30,110 nt of DNA from a virus. Shown in pieces: positions 1 through 8,760 of the stretch. The stretch spans positions 1 through 30,110 of the IMG/VR virus record IMGVR_UViG_3300038825_000219. One strand, given 5' to 3'. The notes under the pieces are model-generated. The model was not told the origin of the DNA. It was given only the letters and a program-made list of their open reading frames with translations, and did not search any database. The translations under genes and the position numbers were made by a program. Numbering within the stretch: the first letter of the stretch is position 1; each line of letters starts with the position of its first letter.

Positions 1-210
1 ATCCTTTTCTAATGTTCTTGCCTCTTTAGCTAATTCTAAAAGTTTTCTTGTTATCATATTTGTTAAAGTTTCTAAATCATATGTTGCCATACTAGATATG
101 TTTATATTTGGATTTTCATATGTTTTGATATCTTTGATACCTTTAGGTTCATAGATTCCACCAAATTCATATGTTGCTTTTTCTTGTAGATGTTCTTTAA
201 ATTTTTTCAT
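1..210 (-). CDS. hypothetical protein, 3' end outside window
   Basis: Seventy codons are open from an ATG at 210 to the window edge, so this is the N-terminal part of a longer protein. The stop codon of the upstream ligase-like gene shares one base with this ATG (TAATG), which indicates translational coupling and supports the start. The fragment begins MKKFKEHLQEK, has a Gly/Pro-containing stretch (FGGIYEPKG), and then a probable helix (residues 43-70) rich in Leu, Lys and Glu. I do not recognise a family. By position it is the last visible gene of the operon that contains helicase gp41. Confidence 0.7.
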   Translation of the reverse strand, partial: MKKFKEHLQEKATYEFGGIYEPKGIKDIKTYENPNINISSMATYDLETLTNMITRKLLELAKEARTLEKD

Positions 211-1457
211 TATGACTTATCCCATGCTTTGATAGCGGTGAAGTTATTAAAACTAAACTCCATTCTATCTACTAATTTTACAGCGTTACCTGATACCCTA
301 TCTATTGCAACATACCCCTCTGGGTTTGATACTTTAAATCCATTACTTGTTTTAATAAATGTTCCAATACTTCTAACACGATTTAGTTTTTTAACTATTA
401 ACATCTTAGCATTAACAATCGCATTTTGGAATGTAATTATTTGTGTTAAGTTTTTAACATGTTTATTCAGTTCTCTAGTGTACTCTGCTCTTAATTTATT
501 ATACTTGTCTTTTCCAGCTTTACTTTTTGAATTTTTTACTTTATCATTGTACTTATCACCCACATATTTAATATAACCTTGAGCATGTGCTCTAGGATTT
601 GATATTGGTTTACCTTGTCTAACACTAATATTGTTATATGTTTTTATTCCTGCTGATACCATTGCACCTGTAAAACTATCTTGTAAATTTAAAAACTTAG
701 TTAACATAGGTGAGTTAATTGATTGAAATGTTTTACCAGCAATAGATAACTCTTTAGTTATAGCATCTGTTTCTGATTGTGTCATTGTTGCACTACCAGA
801 TACATCTTTAAATGTTGCATCATCTTGCCACACACTAGATACATTATTTAATTTTGATATGTTTACTCCAAAAGATGCTTTCATACCTTGTAATTCTTTA
901 CCTGTATATGTTGTATGCCATACCACACCAATTTTTGCTTTACTAATTTGTTTTCCTAAATCTGAATTAACATCTGCAGCATAAACAATCGTGTTTGGTT
1001 GAAATGTATAATACTTCTTACCATCTATAGTATCTGTAGATACATCATCTGTAAACATTAAGTCACCTTGTAAAACTCCTTTGATACCTAATTTTGGAAA
1101 CTCTGATAAAGCAACTTTAAGTTTTTTATTTAAATCACCAGATGTGTATTTGTCTACATCTGCATTTGTTTTATAGAGTTGTGGTTCTACATTAAAGACT
1201 GATTTCTTTCCTACAAAAAACTTACCATCTGCTGGGTCTACTCCAGCAAAGACTGCAGGAGCACCATCCCACTTAACTGTCATGTTAATAGATGAACGAC
1301 TTGCACCAGCAAACATATCTCTTAGTGACTGTATAAAGTTTATAGATGCACGACCACCTGTGATACCATAGTTAAGTATCTCATCTTCTATATGTTCTAG
1401 ATGAAGGTTCTTTCCACCTTTATCTTCGAATAATAATTGTTGTGCTAGATTGTTCAT
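210..1457 (-). CDS. divergent nucleotidyltransferase / DNA-RNA ligase-like protein
   Basis: A 415-residue protein. Residues 62-65 read KWDG, matching nucleotidyltransferase motif I (KxDG), where the Lys accepts AMP. They are followed by LQGDLMF (129-135), like motif III, and by KIGVVWHTTYTG (174-185), a beta-strand segment resembling the region after motif III in RNA ligases. Near the C-terminus EGYVAID (380-386) resembles motif IV (EGxV), and the Lys-rich strand at 394-398 could be motif V. About 170 helical, Lys-rich residues separate the two halves, more than in classic ligases. I infer adenylate transfer, possibly in nick sealing or RNA repair; the substrate is unknown. The gene starts one base inside the stop of the PD-(D/E)XK-like gene (TAATG), so the two are probably co-translated. 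Phage relatives are usually annotated as hypothetical. Confidence 0.5.
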   Translation of the reverse strand: MNNLAQQLLFEDKGGKNLHLEHIEDEILNYGITGGRASINFIQSLRDMFAGASRSSINMTVKWDGAPAVFAGVDPADGKFFVGKKSVFNVEPQLYKTNADVDKYTSGDLNKKLKVALSEFPKLGIKGVLQGDLMFTDDVSTDTIDGKKYYTFQPNTIVYAADVNSDLGKQISKAKIGVVWHTTYTGKELQGMKASFGVNISKLNNVSSVWQDDATFKDVSGSATMTQSETDAITKELSIAGKTFQSINSPMLTKFLNLQDSFTGAMVSAGIKTYNNISVRQGKPISNPRAHAQGYIKYVGDKYNDKVKNSKSKAGKDKYNKLRAEYTRELNKHVKNLTQIITFQNAIVNAKMLIVKKLNRVRSIGTFIKTSNGFKVSNPEGYVAIDRVSGNAVKLVDRMEFSFNNFTAIKAWDKS

Positions 1458-3022
1458 TAATCTCTCATCCCAAATACAAATCCATTTATGTCTGACGGAA
1501 ATGATGCATTTACTTTATCCATTTCTATTCCTATAAATTTAAATAATCCCTCAAACATCTTAGACCCCATTTGAGCTATTTTACTAAGTGCATTACTTAC
1601 TGCTTTTATAATTTTTCCTATTAAATTTTTTATCCAATTAATTGCATTTCTACCAACATCTTTTAGTTTATCAAAAACTCTACCTATAACAGCAAACTCA
1701 TCTAACTGTTCTATTTCTTCTTTTAACACAGCATTTGCTATGTTATCTTTTCTTACTATTTCTTTTACAAGACTTTGTAAAGTTTCTTCCTCTTTTTGAA
1801 AAGTAGAGCTAATTCTTAATGAGGAATATGGATTACCCGAACCAGATTTCCAAGCTGCGTAAACCTTAACTTTAGATGCCATACTTGCTAACTCTGATGA
1901 AACATTAGGAACATCTCCAAATTTATTTTTACCATCTACAGTTACAGGAATAAATTTAGATATTTGTCCATTGTCAGCATCAAACTCTATACATACACTT
2001 GCTTTTGCTTTCTGTAAAGAAAACTTTTTACTACCAGACATAGCTTCATAAACAAGATATTTCATAAACTCTGGGTTCTTTTCAAAGTTTAAATGTTTTT
2101 TTATTTTTTCATTTAATTCTTTGTGGAATGCTTCTGTTGTAACAAATTGAGATACATCTTTTTTGTCTTTTGCACTTAAATTCTTTTTATTTTCTTTAGA
2201 CATTTTTTCTAATGTTCCTTTACTATACTCTGTTGATATTTTAGTAAAGTTGTCTTCTATTTCTTTTTGTATTTTTTTTATTTGTGTTAAACCTGATTTA
2301 CTAGAACCAAGATATTCCAATGCAGCTGAATACATAGCAATAGTTTCTCCCTTTGCACCAGAGGCAAGTTGTGAACCACCTTTTTTCTTTAAACTAATGT
2401 TATGTGTTTTGGTATACATATCAGTTTTTGGTGTGCCATCTGAACCACCTTTTGATAACCAAAAATTAGATAAGTTCTTCTTACTTTTACCAGCACCAAA
2501 TTGTACCATTCCTGTTTTACCTATTATTTTAGCAAAACTTTTTGCAGATGCCATACCAGCATTTTCATATGTTGGATAAAATTGTATTGCTGCATCTTTA
2601 GCATTTGGGTCAAAATTTTCATTACCTAACAATTTATTATATTGATGACATATTATATTTTCCCAATCTGCTCCACTAGGTGTTGGTACTTTTACATCTT
2701 TACTTTTAGATGGTGAACCTTGACCATACTTTGCTGGTTTAATACGATTGTCTTTAATAAAACTGTCAATTTCTACTTTAAATTTTTTTGCACTACGAAT
2801 TTTATATTCACCATTTGATGGGTCTACTACTATTGGTATATCATCATAGTTTTTTTTCTTTAAATAATTGAATAATTTTTCTAACTTATATTTTTTTGCA
2901 TCTCTTACATTTGTAATAGGTAAAGTAAAAGCTTCAGTTAAAAGTATCTGAACCTTTTCTTGTAAGTCTACTTTTTGAGTACGAGCAGGTCTTAACTGCT
3001 CCATAGAGCGTCTGTATGACAT
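1457..3022 (-). CDS. conserved phage protein with PD-(D/E)XK nuclease-like core
   Basis: The chosen start is the ATG at 3022, preceded by GGAGAAATTG (a good ribosome site). An in-frame ATG at 3034 adds four residues but has no such site. In this 521-residue protein, GADWENII (117-124) supplies a helix with Glu121. TPKTDMYT (198-205) supplies an acidic residue, Asp201, and HNISLKKKGGSQL (207-219) supplies the S-x-K strand. This E...D...xK spacing is the layout of the PD-(D/E)XK nuclease fold. The C-terminal 80 residues are amphipathic or hydrophobic helices (roughly 445-500) and look like a separate membrane- or protein-binding tail. It lies just downstream of helicase gp41 and is coupled to the ligase-like gene. 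A nuclease is inferred from motifs only; a structural role is the alternative. Confidence 0.5.
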   Translation of the reverse strand: MSYRRSMEQLRPARTQKVDLQEKVQILLTEAFTLPITNVRDAKKYKLEKLFNYLKKKNYDDIPIVVDPSNGEYKIRSAKKFKVEIDSFIKDNRIKPAKYGQGSPSKSKDVKVPTPSGADWENIICHQYNKLLGNENFDPNAKDAAIQFYPTYENAGMASAKSFAKIIGKTGMVQFGAGKSKKNLSNFWLSKGGSDGTPKTDMYTKTHNISLKKKGGSQLASGAKGETIAMYSAALEYLGSSKSGLTQIKKIQKEIEDNFTKISTEYSKGTLEKMSKENKKNLSAKDKKDVSQFVTTEAFHKELNEKIKKHLNFEKNPEFMKYLVYEAMSGSKKFSLQKAKASVCIEFDADNGQISKFIPVTVDGKNKFGDVPNVSSELASMASKVKVYAAWKSGSGNPYSSLRISSTFQKEEETLQSLVKEIVRKDNIANAVLKEEIEQLDEFAVIGRVFDKLKDVGRNAINWIKNLIGKIIKAVSNALSKIAQMGSKMFEGLFKFIGIEMDKVNASFPSDINGFVFGMRD

Positions 3023-3061
3023 CAATTTCTCCATTTAAATATAGTTATATGTTTCTATTTA

Positions 3062-4537
3062 TCAAACTTTTAACTTAGAGAATTTGTCATATTTGTCTTC
3101 TTTGGATTGTTCTTGACCTGTTTTTGAGAATGGATTTACATCATCTGGTCTACCAGATAGATTAGGGCCTTGTCCTTTACCGAATCCTTGTCCTTTATCA
3201 GCAACAGGTACCTCACTTTGACCGTGGTCTACAAGTTCATCTTGTGCTTTGAGTTCTACATCAAATAGTTTCATTTTGTTTCTATCTATTCCAATGATGA
3301 ATCTCTTATTCATTGTAGGGTCATTGTATCTGTTCTTTAATTGTTTGACACAGATTTGATTCAGTTCTTCTAGTTCATCTGTGGATATCAATGCAAACAT
3401 TAAGTCAGCCGTTGCAGGTAATCCAAAACTTTCTGATGTATCTTCAAGTCCAACATCTGTATTAGAGAATCCACTTCGAGTAGTTTGTGTTGCAGACATA
3501 ATAGGTACATTTGTTTCTACTGCAAGTCCTCTGAGTTCTTCTGCAATAGATTTAATAATTGTATAAGAGTTCATAGAACTGCCTGGTCTAAATCTACTTG
3601 ATGCACAGATATTTAAATAATCAATAAAGATGATATCTGGTTTGAAAGATTTCTTGATTGCAAGTTCTTTCAGTAGTCCTCTGAAATGTCCACTATGGGC
3701 AGATGCAGTTGGATACTCTTTTATAATTAGTTTACCTTTTGCTTTCTTTTGTAATCTTGTAATCTTATCATCAAACATCTTTTTAGGTAAGTCATGTAAA
3801 TCTGGTATACTGATATTCATCATATTGGCATCTATTCTTTCTGCAATTCTTTCTTCTGCCATTTCTAATGAAATGTATAAAACATTCTTTCCTTGTGATA
3901 AACAGTTTGCAGCTTGATGACACATAAACAATGATTTACCTACACCTGTTCCAGCAAGTGCAATGTTCAAAGTCTTAGGTGGAAGTCCACCTTTAGTAAT
4001 CTTGTTAAAGAATTCTAAGTCAAAAGGAATCCTTTCTTCTTTGTGATGATAGTAATCAAATCTTGATTCAGAATCTTCTAGGTAATCGTGTCCAACAGAA
4101 TTATCAAACGAAACTGCAAGTGCCTCTGTTAAAATGTGTGGGATTGCTTCTGGTGTTTTATCTTTAGACTTACCATCTATAATACCAACACCCTCTACGA
4201 TTGCATTATAGATTGCTTTATCTTTGACAAACTTTTCTGTAGTATCTACTAACCAATCAAAATCTATAGTTTCTTTTTTGAGAGTTTTAATTATCTCAAC
4301 AATCTTTGTATGTTCTACATCATTTAAATCTTTTCTTGTACCTACTTCAATCTCTAATGATGTTTGAGTTGGTATCTTATTATACTTGTCTACAAACTTT
4401 TGTATCTCATCAAAGATTATTCTTTCTTCTTTAACATCAAAGTATTCTGGTTTTATAAATGGTAAAACCTTTCTAGAATATTCTTCGTTATTTAAAAGAT
4501 TAGTTAGAGTTGTCCTTTCTATTGTCTGATTCTGCAT
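3062..4537 (-). CDS. 41: replicative DNA helicase gp41 (DnaB/RecA-fold)
   Basis: This is the hexameric 5'-3' helicase of the T4-type replisome, which unwinds the fork and works with primase. I chose the ATG at 4537 because GAGGAACAAT precedes it; an in-frame TTG at 4549 is possible but overlaps that site. The product is about 491 residues (T4 gp41 is 475). An N-terminal helical domain is followed by a RecA core with Walker A GTGVGKS (196-202) and an EMAEERIAER helix (H1a-like). Walker B is in DIIFIDYLNI, and the ATQTTRSGF segment ends in a Gln typical of DnaB helicase motif 3. The Gly/Lys-rich C-terminal tail is a likely protein-contact region. The gene overlaps the end of the upstream 99-residue gene by 38 bp. 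Confidence 0.95.
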   Translation of the reverse strand: MQNQTIERTTLTNLLNNEEYSRKVLPFIKPEYFDVKEERIIFDEIQKFVDKYNKIPTQTSLEIEVGTRKDLNDVEHTKIVEIIKTLKKETIDFDWLVDTTEKFVKDKAIYNAIVEGVGIIDGKSKDKTPEAIPHILTEALAVSFDNSVGHDYLEDSESRFDYYHHKEERIPFDLEFFNKITKGGLPPKTLNIALAGTGVGKSLFMCHQAANCLSQGKNVLYISLEMAEERIAERIDANMMNISIPDLHDLPKKMFDDKITRLQKKAKGKLIIKEYPTASAHSGHFRGLLKELAIKKSFKPDIIFIDYLNICASSRFRPGSSMNSYTIIKSIAEELRGLAVETNVPIMSATQTTRSGFSNTDVGLEDTSESFGLPATADLMFALISTDELEELNQICVKQLKNRYNDPTMNKRFIIGIDRNKMKLFDVELKAQDELVDHGQSEVPVADKGQGFGKGQGPNLSGRPDDVNPFSKTGQEQSKEDKYDKFSKLKV

Positions 4538-4799
4538 ATTGTTCCTCAATTATATCTACTAAAATGTCACCTATAAGATTCATAAAATCTTCGCCAAATT
4601 GTTCTTTTGGTACTGCATTATTATCTACGATATCAAATTCAAATTTAAATGGCATATTACCATCTTTTGTTTCTTCACCTAGTGAAACATTTCCATACTT
4701 ATAAATGACACCAGCAAACTTACCACCCTTGATACCAATACAAGTTTGGTCTTGTGTTTTACTTTCTACATATACATATGATTCTTCTATATTAGACAT
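4500..4799 (-). CDS. small acidic protein of unknown function
   Basis: Ninety-nine residues, acidic, with no recognisable family. The N-terminal half looks like beta strands (YVYVESKT, CIGIKGGKFAGVIYKYGNVSL). The C-terminal half looks helical (EDFMNLIGDILVDIIEEQYAE) and is followed by a charged, Asn-rich tail. The ATG at 4799 overlaps the end of the upstream oxygenase by 8 bp, and the stop lies inside the gp41 reading frame, so it is embedded in a tightly coupled operon between oxygenase and helicase genes. A small replication accessory factor is possible by position only. Confidence 0.65.
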   Translation of the reverse strand: MSNIEESYVYVESKTQDQTCIGIKGGKFAGVIYKYGNVSLGEETKDGNMPFKFEFDIVDNNAVPKEQFGEDFMNLIGDILVDIIEEQYAESDNRKDNSN

Positions 4800-5337
4800 A
4801 ATGTAAATAAGTTTGCATGATATACTTAGGTTCGTTTATTGGTTTTGTTCCAGCATGTAACCACGGCCACATAGGTGGAAACATTAACATACTACCTTTC
4901 TTACATTCAGCATATATTTTTAAATTTGGAAATGTAGTTTTGCCTTCTTTATTATCTGAAAGATAGATAAAGAAAACTAAAAATCTTGTAGATGTTGGTT
5001 TAGAGTTTACATCTACATGTGGTCTAAATTCATCATAGTCATTTGGCATATATCTTTTTATACGAATAGGTTCCCAAATATACTTACTTGGCATTTGTTG
5101 TGGTGTAACTTTTGTATCTGTCAAATAAGTTGTAAAACCATCTGAAAAAATCTTTTCAAATTTTTCTATTTCTGTTTTCCAAATATCAGGTGACTTCGCC
5201 ATATTTAGTTGTGTGAAAATCATACCACTAACATCAAATGCCTCATGTTGATTTTCAAACTGTTCAAACTTACTAATAACATTGTCGCAAGTTTCTTTAT
5301 CTAGTGTATCATCATATGTTTTAATTAAATTTATCAT
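4792..5337 (-). CDS. 2-oxoglutarate/Fe(II) dioxygenase, prolyl-4-hydroxylase-like
   Basis: A 181-residue enzyme of the double-stranded beta-helix 2OG oxygenase superfamily. The Fe(II) ligands are visible as HVD (His107, Asp109) and a distal His161 in WLHAG; Lys171 or a nearby residue may bind the 2-oxoglutarate carboxylate. The strand FLVFFIYLSD between them and the segment GSMLMFPP are typical of the P4H-like group. The ATG at 5337 overlaps the upstream oxygenase stop as ATGA; the in-frame TTG at 5352 is less likely. The substrate is unknown: candidates are a protein side chain or a modified nucleobase. Phage P4H-like enzymes of this type are common in marine T4-like phages. Confidence 0.85.
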   Translation of the reverse strand: MINLIKTYDDTLDKETCDNVISKFEQFENQHEAFDVSGMIFTQLNMAKSPDIWKTEIEKFEKIFSDGFTTYLTDTKVTPQQMPSKYIWEPIRIKRYMPNDYDEFRPHVDVNSKPTSTRFLVFFIYLSDNKEGKTTFPNLKIYAECKKGSMLMFPPMWPWLHAGTKPINEPKYIMQTYLHYV

Positions 5338-5861
5338 TTTTTTATTGTCCAATCTATTGCTATTCTTTTTTTGTTTGTAAATATGTCTTGTGCCTTATGT
5401 GGTACTCTTGGGTCAAATACTATAAAGTCACCTGGCTCTGGTGAGTGTAAAATACCACCGTGTTCAAATCCACCACCCCAAGATTTTTTCCAATCTGAAT
5501 TTAGTATTCCTAATACTTTAATGATTGGCGTGTCTTGTAGTTCATCTTTTTCATGGTCTGTATGTAAGTTATCTTCTCTATGTTCATCTTTCATAGAGAT
5601 ACCGCAAAACAAAAGGTCTAGGGGAACATTCACATTTTGTTTTTTTGCAGTTTCATGAATCATCATTAATAAACTCATAGACACGCCGCCCAAAAATTTA
5701 TCATGCATTGTGTTACCTTGTATAACATTTATCTTTGCATGTTTATCTTCAAATGGTTTACCCATTGGATAATTAAAGTTCCATTTATCAGATTTTGTAA
5801 TTTGATGTTTAAAGAAATCTAAAAATAAAGGTGAACAACAATTCTTAACTATCGTTGCCAT
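5334..5861 (-). CDS. 2-oxoglutarate/Fe(II) dioxygenase
   Basis: A 175-residue oxygenase, distinct from its downstream neighbour. The metal triad is HTD (His100, Asp102) plus His155 in RVPHKAQ. Arg166 in KKRIAIDW sits where these enzymes bind the 5-carboxylate of 2-oxoglutarate. The segment [18 protein letters not shown] is the classic beta-strand, turn and His arrangement. The start at 5861 overlaps the uvsX end by 17 bp, and the stop overlaps the next oxygenase as ATGA, so the two oxygenases are made together. The substrate cannot be read from the sequence. Confidence 0.85.
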   Translation of the reverse strand: MATIVKNCCSPLFLDFFKHQITKSDKWNFNYPMGKPFEDKHAKINVIQGNTMHDKFLGGVSMSLLMMIHETAKKQNVNVPLDLLFCGISMKDEHREDNLHTDHEKDELQDTPIIKVLGILNSDWKKSWGGGFEHGGILHSPEPGDFIVFDPRVPHKAQDIFTNKKRIAIDWTIKK

Positions 5862-6867
5862 ACTTAAACTCTTTTAATGCAACTTCTTCTAATTTTTCCA
5901 TAACCTCTTTTGTGAAATATTTTTCTGGGTCATTGTTAATTGTTTTGGCATATTGTTTACTACCATCTGGTAATTCAATACGAGTGGATACTTGTTTGAA
6001 GATTCCATATTGTACAGCCAAGTCAAGTAATCCATAATACTTATCAAGTCCTTTATCATAAGTTAATAATACATCAACCATTTTATTTTCCATAGTTAAT
6101 CTTGACTTATGGTTTTTACAATGAATGATATTACCTATGACTTCTGTACCATCTTTAAATTTTTTCTTTGAAAGATAGATGATACTTGAAGCAGCATATT
6201 TTAATCCACTACCACCACCCATTTCTTTTTGAGGGAACATTGAACCAATCACATCATATGTATGATTCGTTACAACCATTGGTACTTTTGCTTTTCCAAG
6301 TTTTAAAGTTAAAACTCTAAATGCAGCTTTGAGTATTTGTGCTCTTGACATATCTCTAGTTTCTTTTCCTGCCTCAGTATCTTCTACTTCTTTTGTAGTT
6401 GATAACATACCAAGTGAATCTAAACATATAAAGAGTGGTCTTCTTACATCTACATCTTGTTGCATATATCTATCTAATACTTTGAGTGCTTGATGTCTAA
6501 ACTCTTGTACAGTTGTTACTGGCATGATTACCATTCTGTTTGCATCTATACCTCTATCAACAACCATCTGTTTTGTGATTGCACTTTCTGATTCAAAGTA
6601 CACAACACCAGAGTTTGGATTTTGGTCTAGAAAGTTTTTAACCATCCCCATAAGAAAGAAAGTTTTTCCTGTTGCACTTTCTCCTGCCAGGGCAGTAATT
6701 TTGTTTTGTGGAAGTCCACCATAAAGTGAACCAGAGATGAGAGCATTAAATATATGAGAACCTGTATCTATAAAGTTCTCTACATCTCCAGCCTCTACGC
6801 CATCTGAAACTATTCCAGCATATTCATTACCTGTTTCTTTGATAACATCTTTTAAAAAGTCATTCAT
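5845..6867 (-). CDS. uvsX: UvsX, RecA-like recombinase
   Basis: This is the strand-exchange protein of T4-type recombination-dependent replication; it forms filaments on single-stranded DNA. It is 340 residues long (T4 UvsX is 391, so somewhat short). Walker A is GESATGKT (62-69), Walker B lies in [11 protein letters not shown], and a glycine-rich loop ([14 protein letters not shown]) matches the DNA-binding L2 region of RecA proteins. The ATG at 6867 is preceded by AGGGGAAAATA. The gene lies 9 bp downstream of the CmoA-like gene. The order uvsX then 41 matches T4. Confidence 0.95.
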   Translation of the reverse strand: MNDFLKDVIKETGNEYAGIVSDGVEAGDVENFIDTGSHIFNALISGSLYGGLPQNKITALAGESATGKTFFLMGMVKNFLDQNPNSGVVYFESESAITKQMVVDRGIDANRMVIMPVTTVQEFRHQALKVLDRYMQQDVDVRRPLFICLDSLGMLSTTKEVEDTEAGKETRDMSRAQILKAAFRVLTLKLGKAKVPMVVTNHTYDVIGSMFPQKEMGGGSGLKYAASSIIYLSKKKFKDGTEVIGNIIHCKNHKSRLTMENKMVDVLLTYDKGLDKYYGLLDLAVQYGIFKQVSTRIELPDGSKQYAKTINNDPEKYFTKEVMEKLEEVALKEFKYGNDS

Positions 6868-6876
6868 TATTTTCCC

Positions 6877-7581
6877 CTACTTAATTGCAATTGCACCAAC
6901 GAACATATGATTACGCCAGAATGGTTGTGCAGTTTTAAATCCAGCACATTCTAACATACCTTCTAACTCTTTCCAAGTGTTAGGTTTTAACATGTTCCTT
7001 AATGTTTTTTCTTTTTCTAAAATATCTGATGCCTCAAAATGTTTTCTTTTATAATCATAAAAATTAAAAGTTATCATTTCTTGTAATCTTGAATCTTCAC
7101 AAACTGTTTTTTCTGCAAAGATAAAAGCACCACCATGATTTAGTCCATTGTAAATATTTTGTAATACATCAAATCTATCTTTTCTAGGCATAAATTGTAA
7201 TGTAAATATTGATGTCACTAAACTACAATTTTCAAATTTGTAATTACGAACATCTTTCTTTTCAAAATTAACATTTGCCCAATAGTATTCATTTTTCATT
7301 CTTTCATGTCTTGCGTCAAGTTCTGTGAAGAAACTAGGAGCAAGTTCTATACCAACATAATTAGCATACTTACAAAATGATTGATTACCTTTTACAAAGG
7401 CCTCTGTTAATTTTCCTGTAGAACAACCTATATCAATAACATTAGTTTCATCTTCTACAAAGTTTCTAGATAAACTAATTATATCATCTAGTAAGTTTGT
7501 ATATCCACGAATTGAATGTTCAATGTGGTCATCAAAACCTTCTTCTCTTTGAGCGAAGGTAAAGTCATAATTTTTAGACAT
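6877..7581 (-). CDS. cmoA: CmoA-like carboxy-SAM synthase homologue (class I methyltransferase fold)
   Basis: A 234-residue protein that aligns almost without gaps to bacterial CmoA, which converts SAM and prephenate to carboxy-SAM for tRNA wobble modification. Shared features are SIRGYTNL (23-30; E. coli SVPGYSNI), the SAM-binding loop VIDIGCSTGKLTE (48-60), Glu79 for the ribose, SIFTLQF (124-130), YNGLNHGGAFIFAEK (144-158) and YDYKRK (175-180). Against E. coli, as I recall it, Arg199 aligns with Glu191 here, with Lys190, Lys192 and Arg195 nearby, so carboxylate binding may differ. The gene follows two C5-DNA methyltransferases, and its own promoter lies in the end of the upstream one. No CmoB partner is visible. 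I therefore infer that its product serves DNA rather than tRNA modification; a host tRNA role remains possible. Confidence 0.8.
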   Translation of the reverse strand: MSKNYDFTFAQREEGFDDHIEHSIRGYTNLLDDIISLSRNFVEDETNVIDIGCSTGKLTEAFVKGNQSFCKYANYVGIELAPSFFTELDARHERMKNEYYWANVNFEKKDVRNYKFENCSLVTSIFTLQFMPRKDRFDVLQNIYNGLNHGGAFIFAEKTVCEDSRLQEMITFNFYDYKRKHFEASDILEKEKTLRNMLKPNTWKELEGMLECAGFKTAQPFWRNHMFVGAIAIK

Positions 7582-7600
7582 AATTAATACTCCAATTTAT

Positions 7601-7634
7601 GTGCCAGTATATCTGGTTCAACAAGTTTTGTCAA
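7601..7634 (-). repeat. 34-bp exact direct repeat, copy 1 (promoter)
   Basis: These 34 bases are identical to 13276-13309 and in the same orientation. The identical block covers the whole promoter plus five bases downstream of the -10. Its edges are sharp: flanking bases differ at both ends. Confidence 0.9.
7606..7634 (-). promoter_or_regulatory. sigma70-type promoter for cmoA-uvsX-41 operon
   Basis: On the minus strand TTGACA (7634-7629) and TATACT (7611-7606) are separated by 17 bp, a near-consensus host-type early promoter. It overlaps the last codons of the upstream methyltransferase gene and lies about 25 bp ahead of the CmoA-like start. Its sequence is identical over 34 bp to the promoter ahead of gp43. 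Confidence 0.85.
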
Positions 7635-8760
7635 CACTTTTATTGTATGGTTCTATCACATTCTTATAGACAGCTTCAGCAATGGCCTTCATCATTAATG
7701 ATGGTACCATTCTTCCACATCTCTCTATCTTTTGTGACATAGAACCAGTTACTTTAAAATCATCTGGTAAAGCCATTATACGCTTTATCTCATTAATTGT
7801 TAATCTTCTTTTTTCTATAAAATGACATACATCTGCATTTGTTGTAATTGTGGGTGCTGGATGGTGTCTAGACATTTTCTTAACATTGAAATGCCATCCT
7901 TTTGGATGAAAGTCATTTCCACCTAATACTTTGTCTGGGTCATCTGGCATCAGAGATGCCGTATCTTTATAGTGTGCAGAATTTAACCAAGTGTCTGTAC
8001 ACCATTTAACTTCTTCTTTATCTAATTCTAAATCCTCTAGTGCCTCTCCTGCTGTTACTACTTCTTTATTCTCTTGTGGAAAGATACTAGCAATGTTCAT
8101 AAATGTTAATCCTATGGCCTCTGTGACATCCTCACGGACTGCTATGAAGATAACTCGCCTTCTAGACTGTGGTACTCCAAAATGTGATGCATTCAAAATC
8201 TTATATGATACATCATAACCAATTTTTTCAAATGTATTTACAATCTCATTTAATTTTAGCTTGGCTTCTCCCGCCAATAAGCCTGCAACATTTTCGCCTA
8301 TGATTACTTTAGGTTTAATTTCTTCTGCAACTCTAAGATATTCAAAGAATAAGTCTTCTATGTTTTCTACTACCTTATTGTCTGAATACTTTTTAGTTTT
8401 ACCCCAACCATCAGAATGTTTTGAACCAGACTTTCCTAGTGTACCACACATTGAAAAAGCAGAACACGGTGGGGAACCATCTAATATATCTAGTTCACCT
8501 TTTTGTATTCCAGCAGTTTCTAAAAAGTCTTTACCTGTAAGTTCTTTTATATCATCAGGCATGATTATTGTATCTGGGTAATTTTCTTTGTAAGTAATTC
8601 TTGCTTGTTCAACAAACTCATTTACACAAAGTATATTTCCACCAGCAAGTCTGTAACCTGTAGATGAACCACCACCACCTGCAAATGTAGATATTACGGT
8701 AAACTTATTTTGTGCCGATGCTTCTTTTACATCTTTTAAATTATACTTTTGATATTTCAT
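7618..8760 (-). CDS. cytosine-C5 DNA methyltransferase, second copy, motif X Arg variant
   Basis: A 380-residue C5-cytosine DNA methyltransferase. Motif I is FAGGGGSSTGY (26-36). Motif IV is DGSPPCSAFS (94-103) with catalytic Cys99, motif VI is ENV (156-158), and motif VIII is QSRRR (198-202). A short target-recognition region leads into HPAPTITT (300-307). Motif X reads ERCGRMVP (346-353) where most family members have GN(A/S)VP; the usual Asn is Arg350. That Asn lies near the SAM methyl and carboxylate site, and basic replacements are known to permit carboxy-SAM use in one bacterial enzyme. The start lies 20 bp inside the upstream paralogue with no clear ribosome site, suggesting coupled translation. 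About half the residues match the neighbour, with divergence in the recognition region. Confidence 0.9.
   Translation of the reverse strand: MKYQKYNLKDVKEASAQNKFTVISTFAGGGGSSTGYRLAGGNILCVNEFVEQARITYKENYPDTIIMPDDIKELTGKDFLETAGIQKGELDILDGSPPCSAFSMCGTLGKSGSKHSDGWGKTKKYSDNKVVENIEDLFFEYLRVAEEIKPKVIIGENVAGLLAGEAKLKLNEIVNTFEKIGYDVSYKILNASHFGVPQSRRRVIFIAVREDVTEAIGLTFMNIASIFPQENKEVVTAGEALEDLELDKEEVKWCTDTWLNSAHYKDTASLMPDDPDKVLGGNDFHPKGWHFNVKKMSRHHPAPTITTNADVCHFIEKRRLTINEIKRIMALPDDFKVTGSMSQKIERCGRMVPSLMMKAIAEAVYKNVIEPYNKSVDKTC

Noticed and set aside
4792-5352. TTG start at 5352 for the P4H-like oxygenase
   Set aside because: The ATG at 5337 forms the ATGA overlap used throughout this operon.
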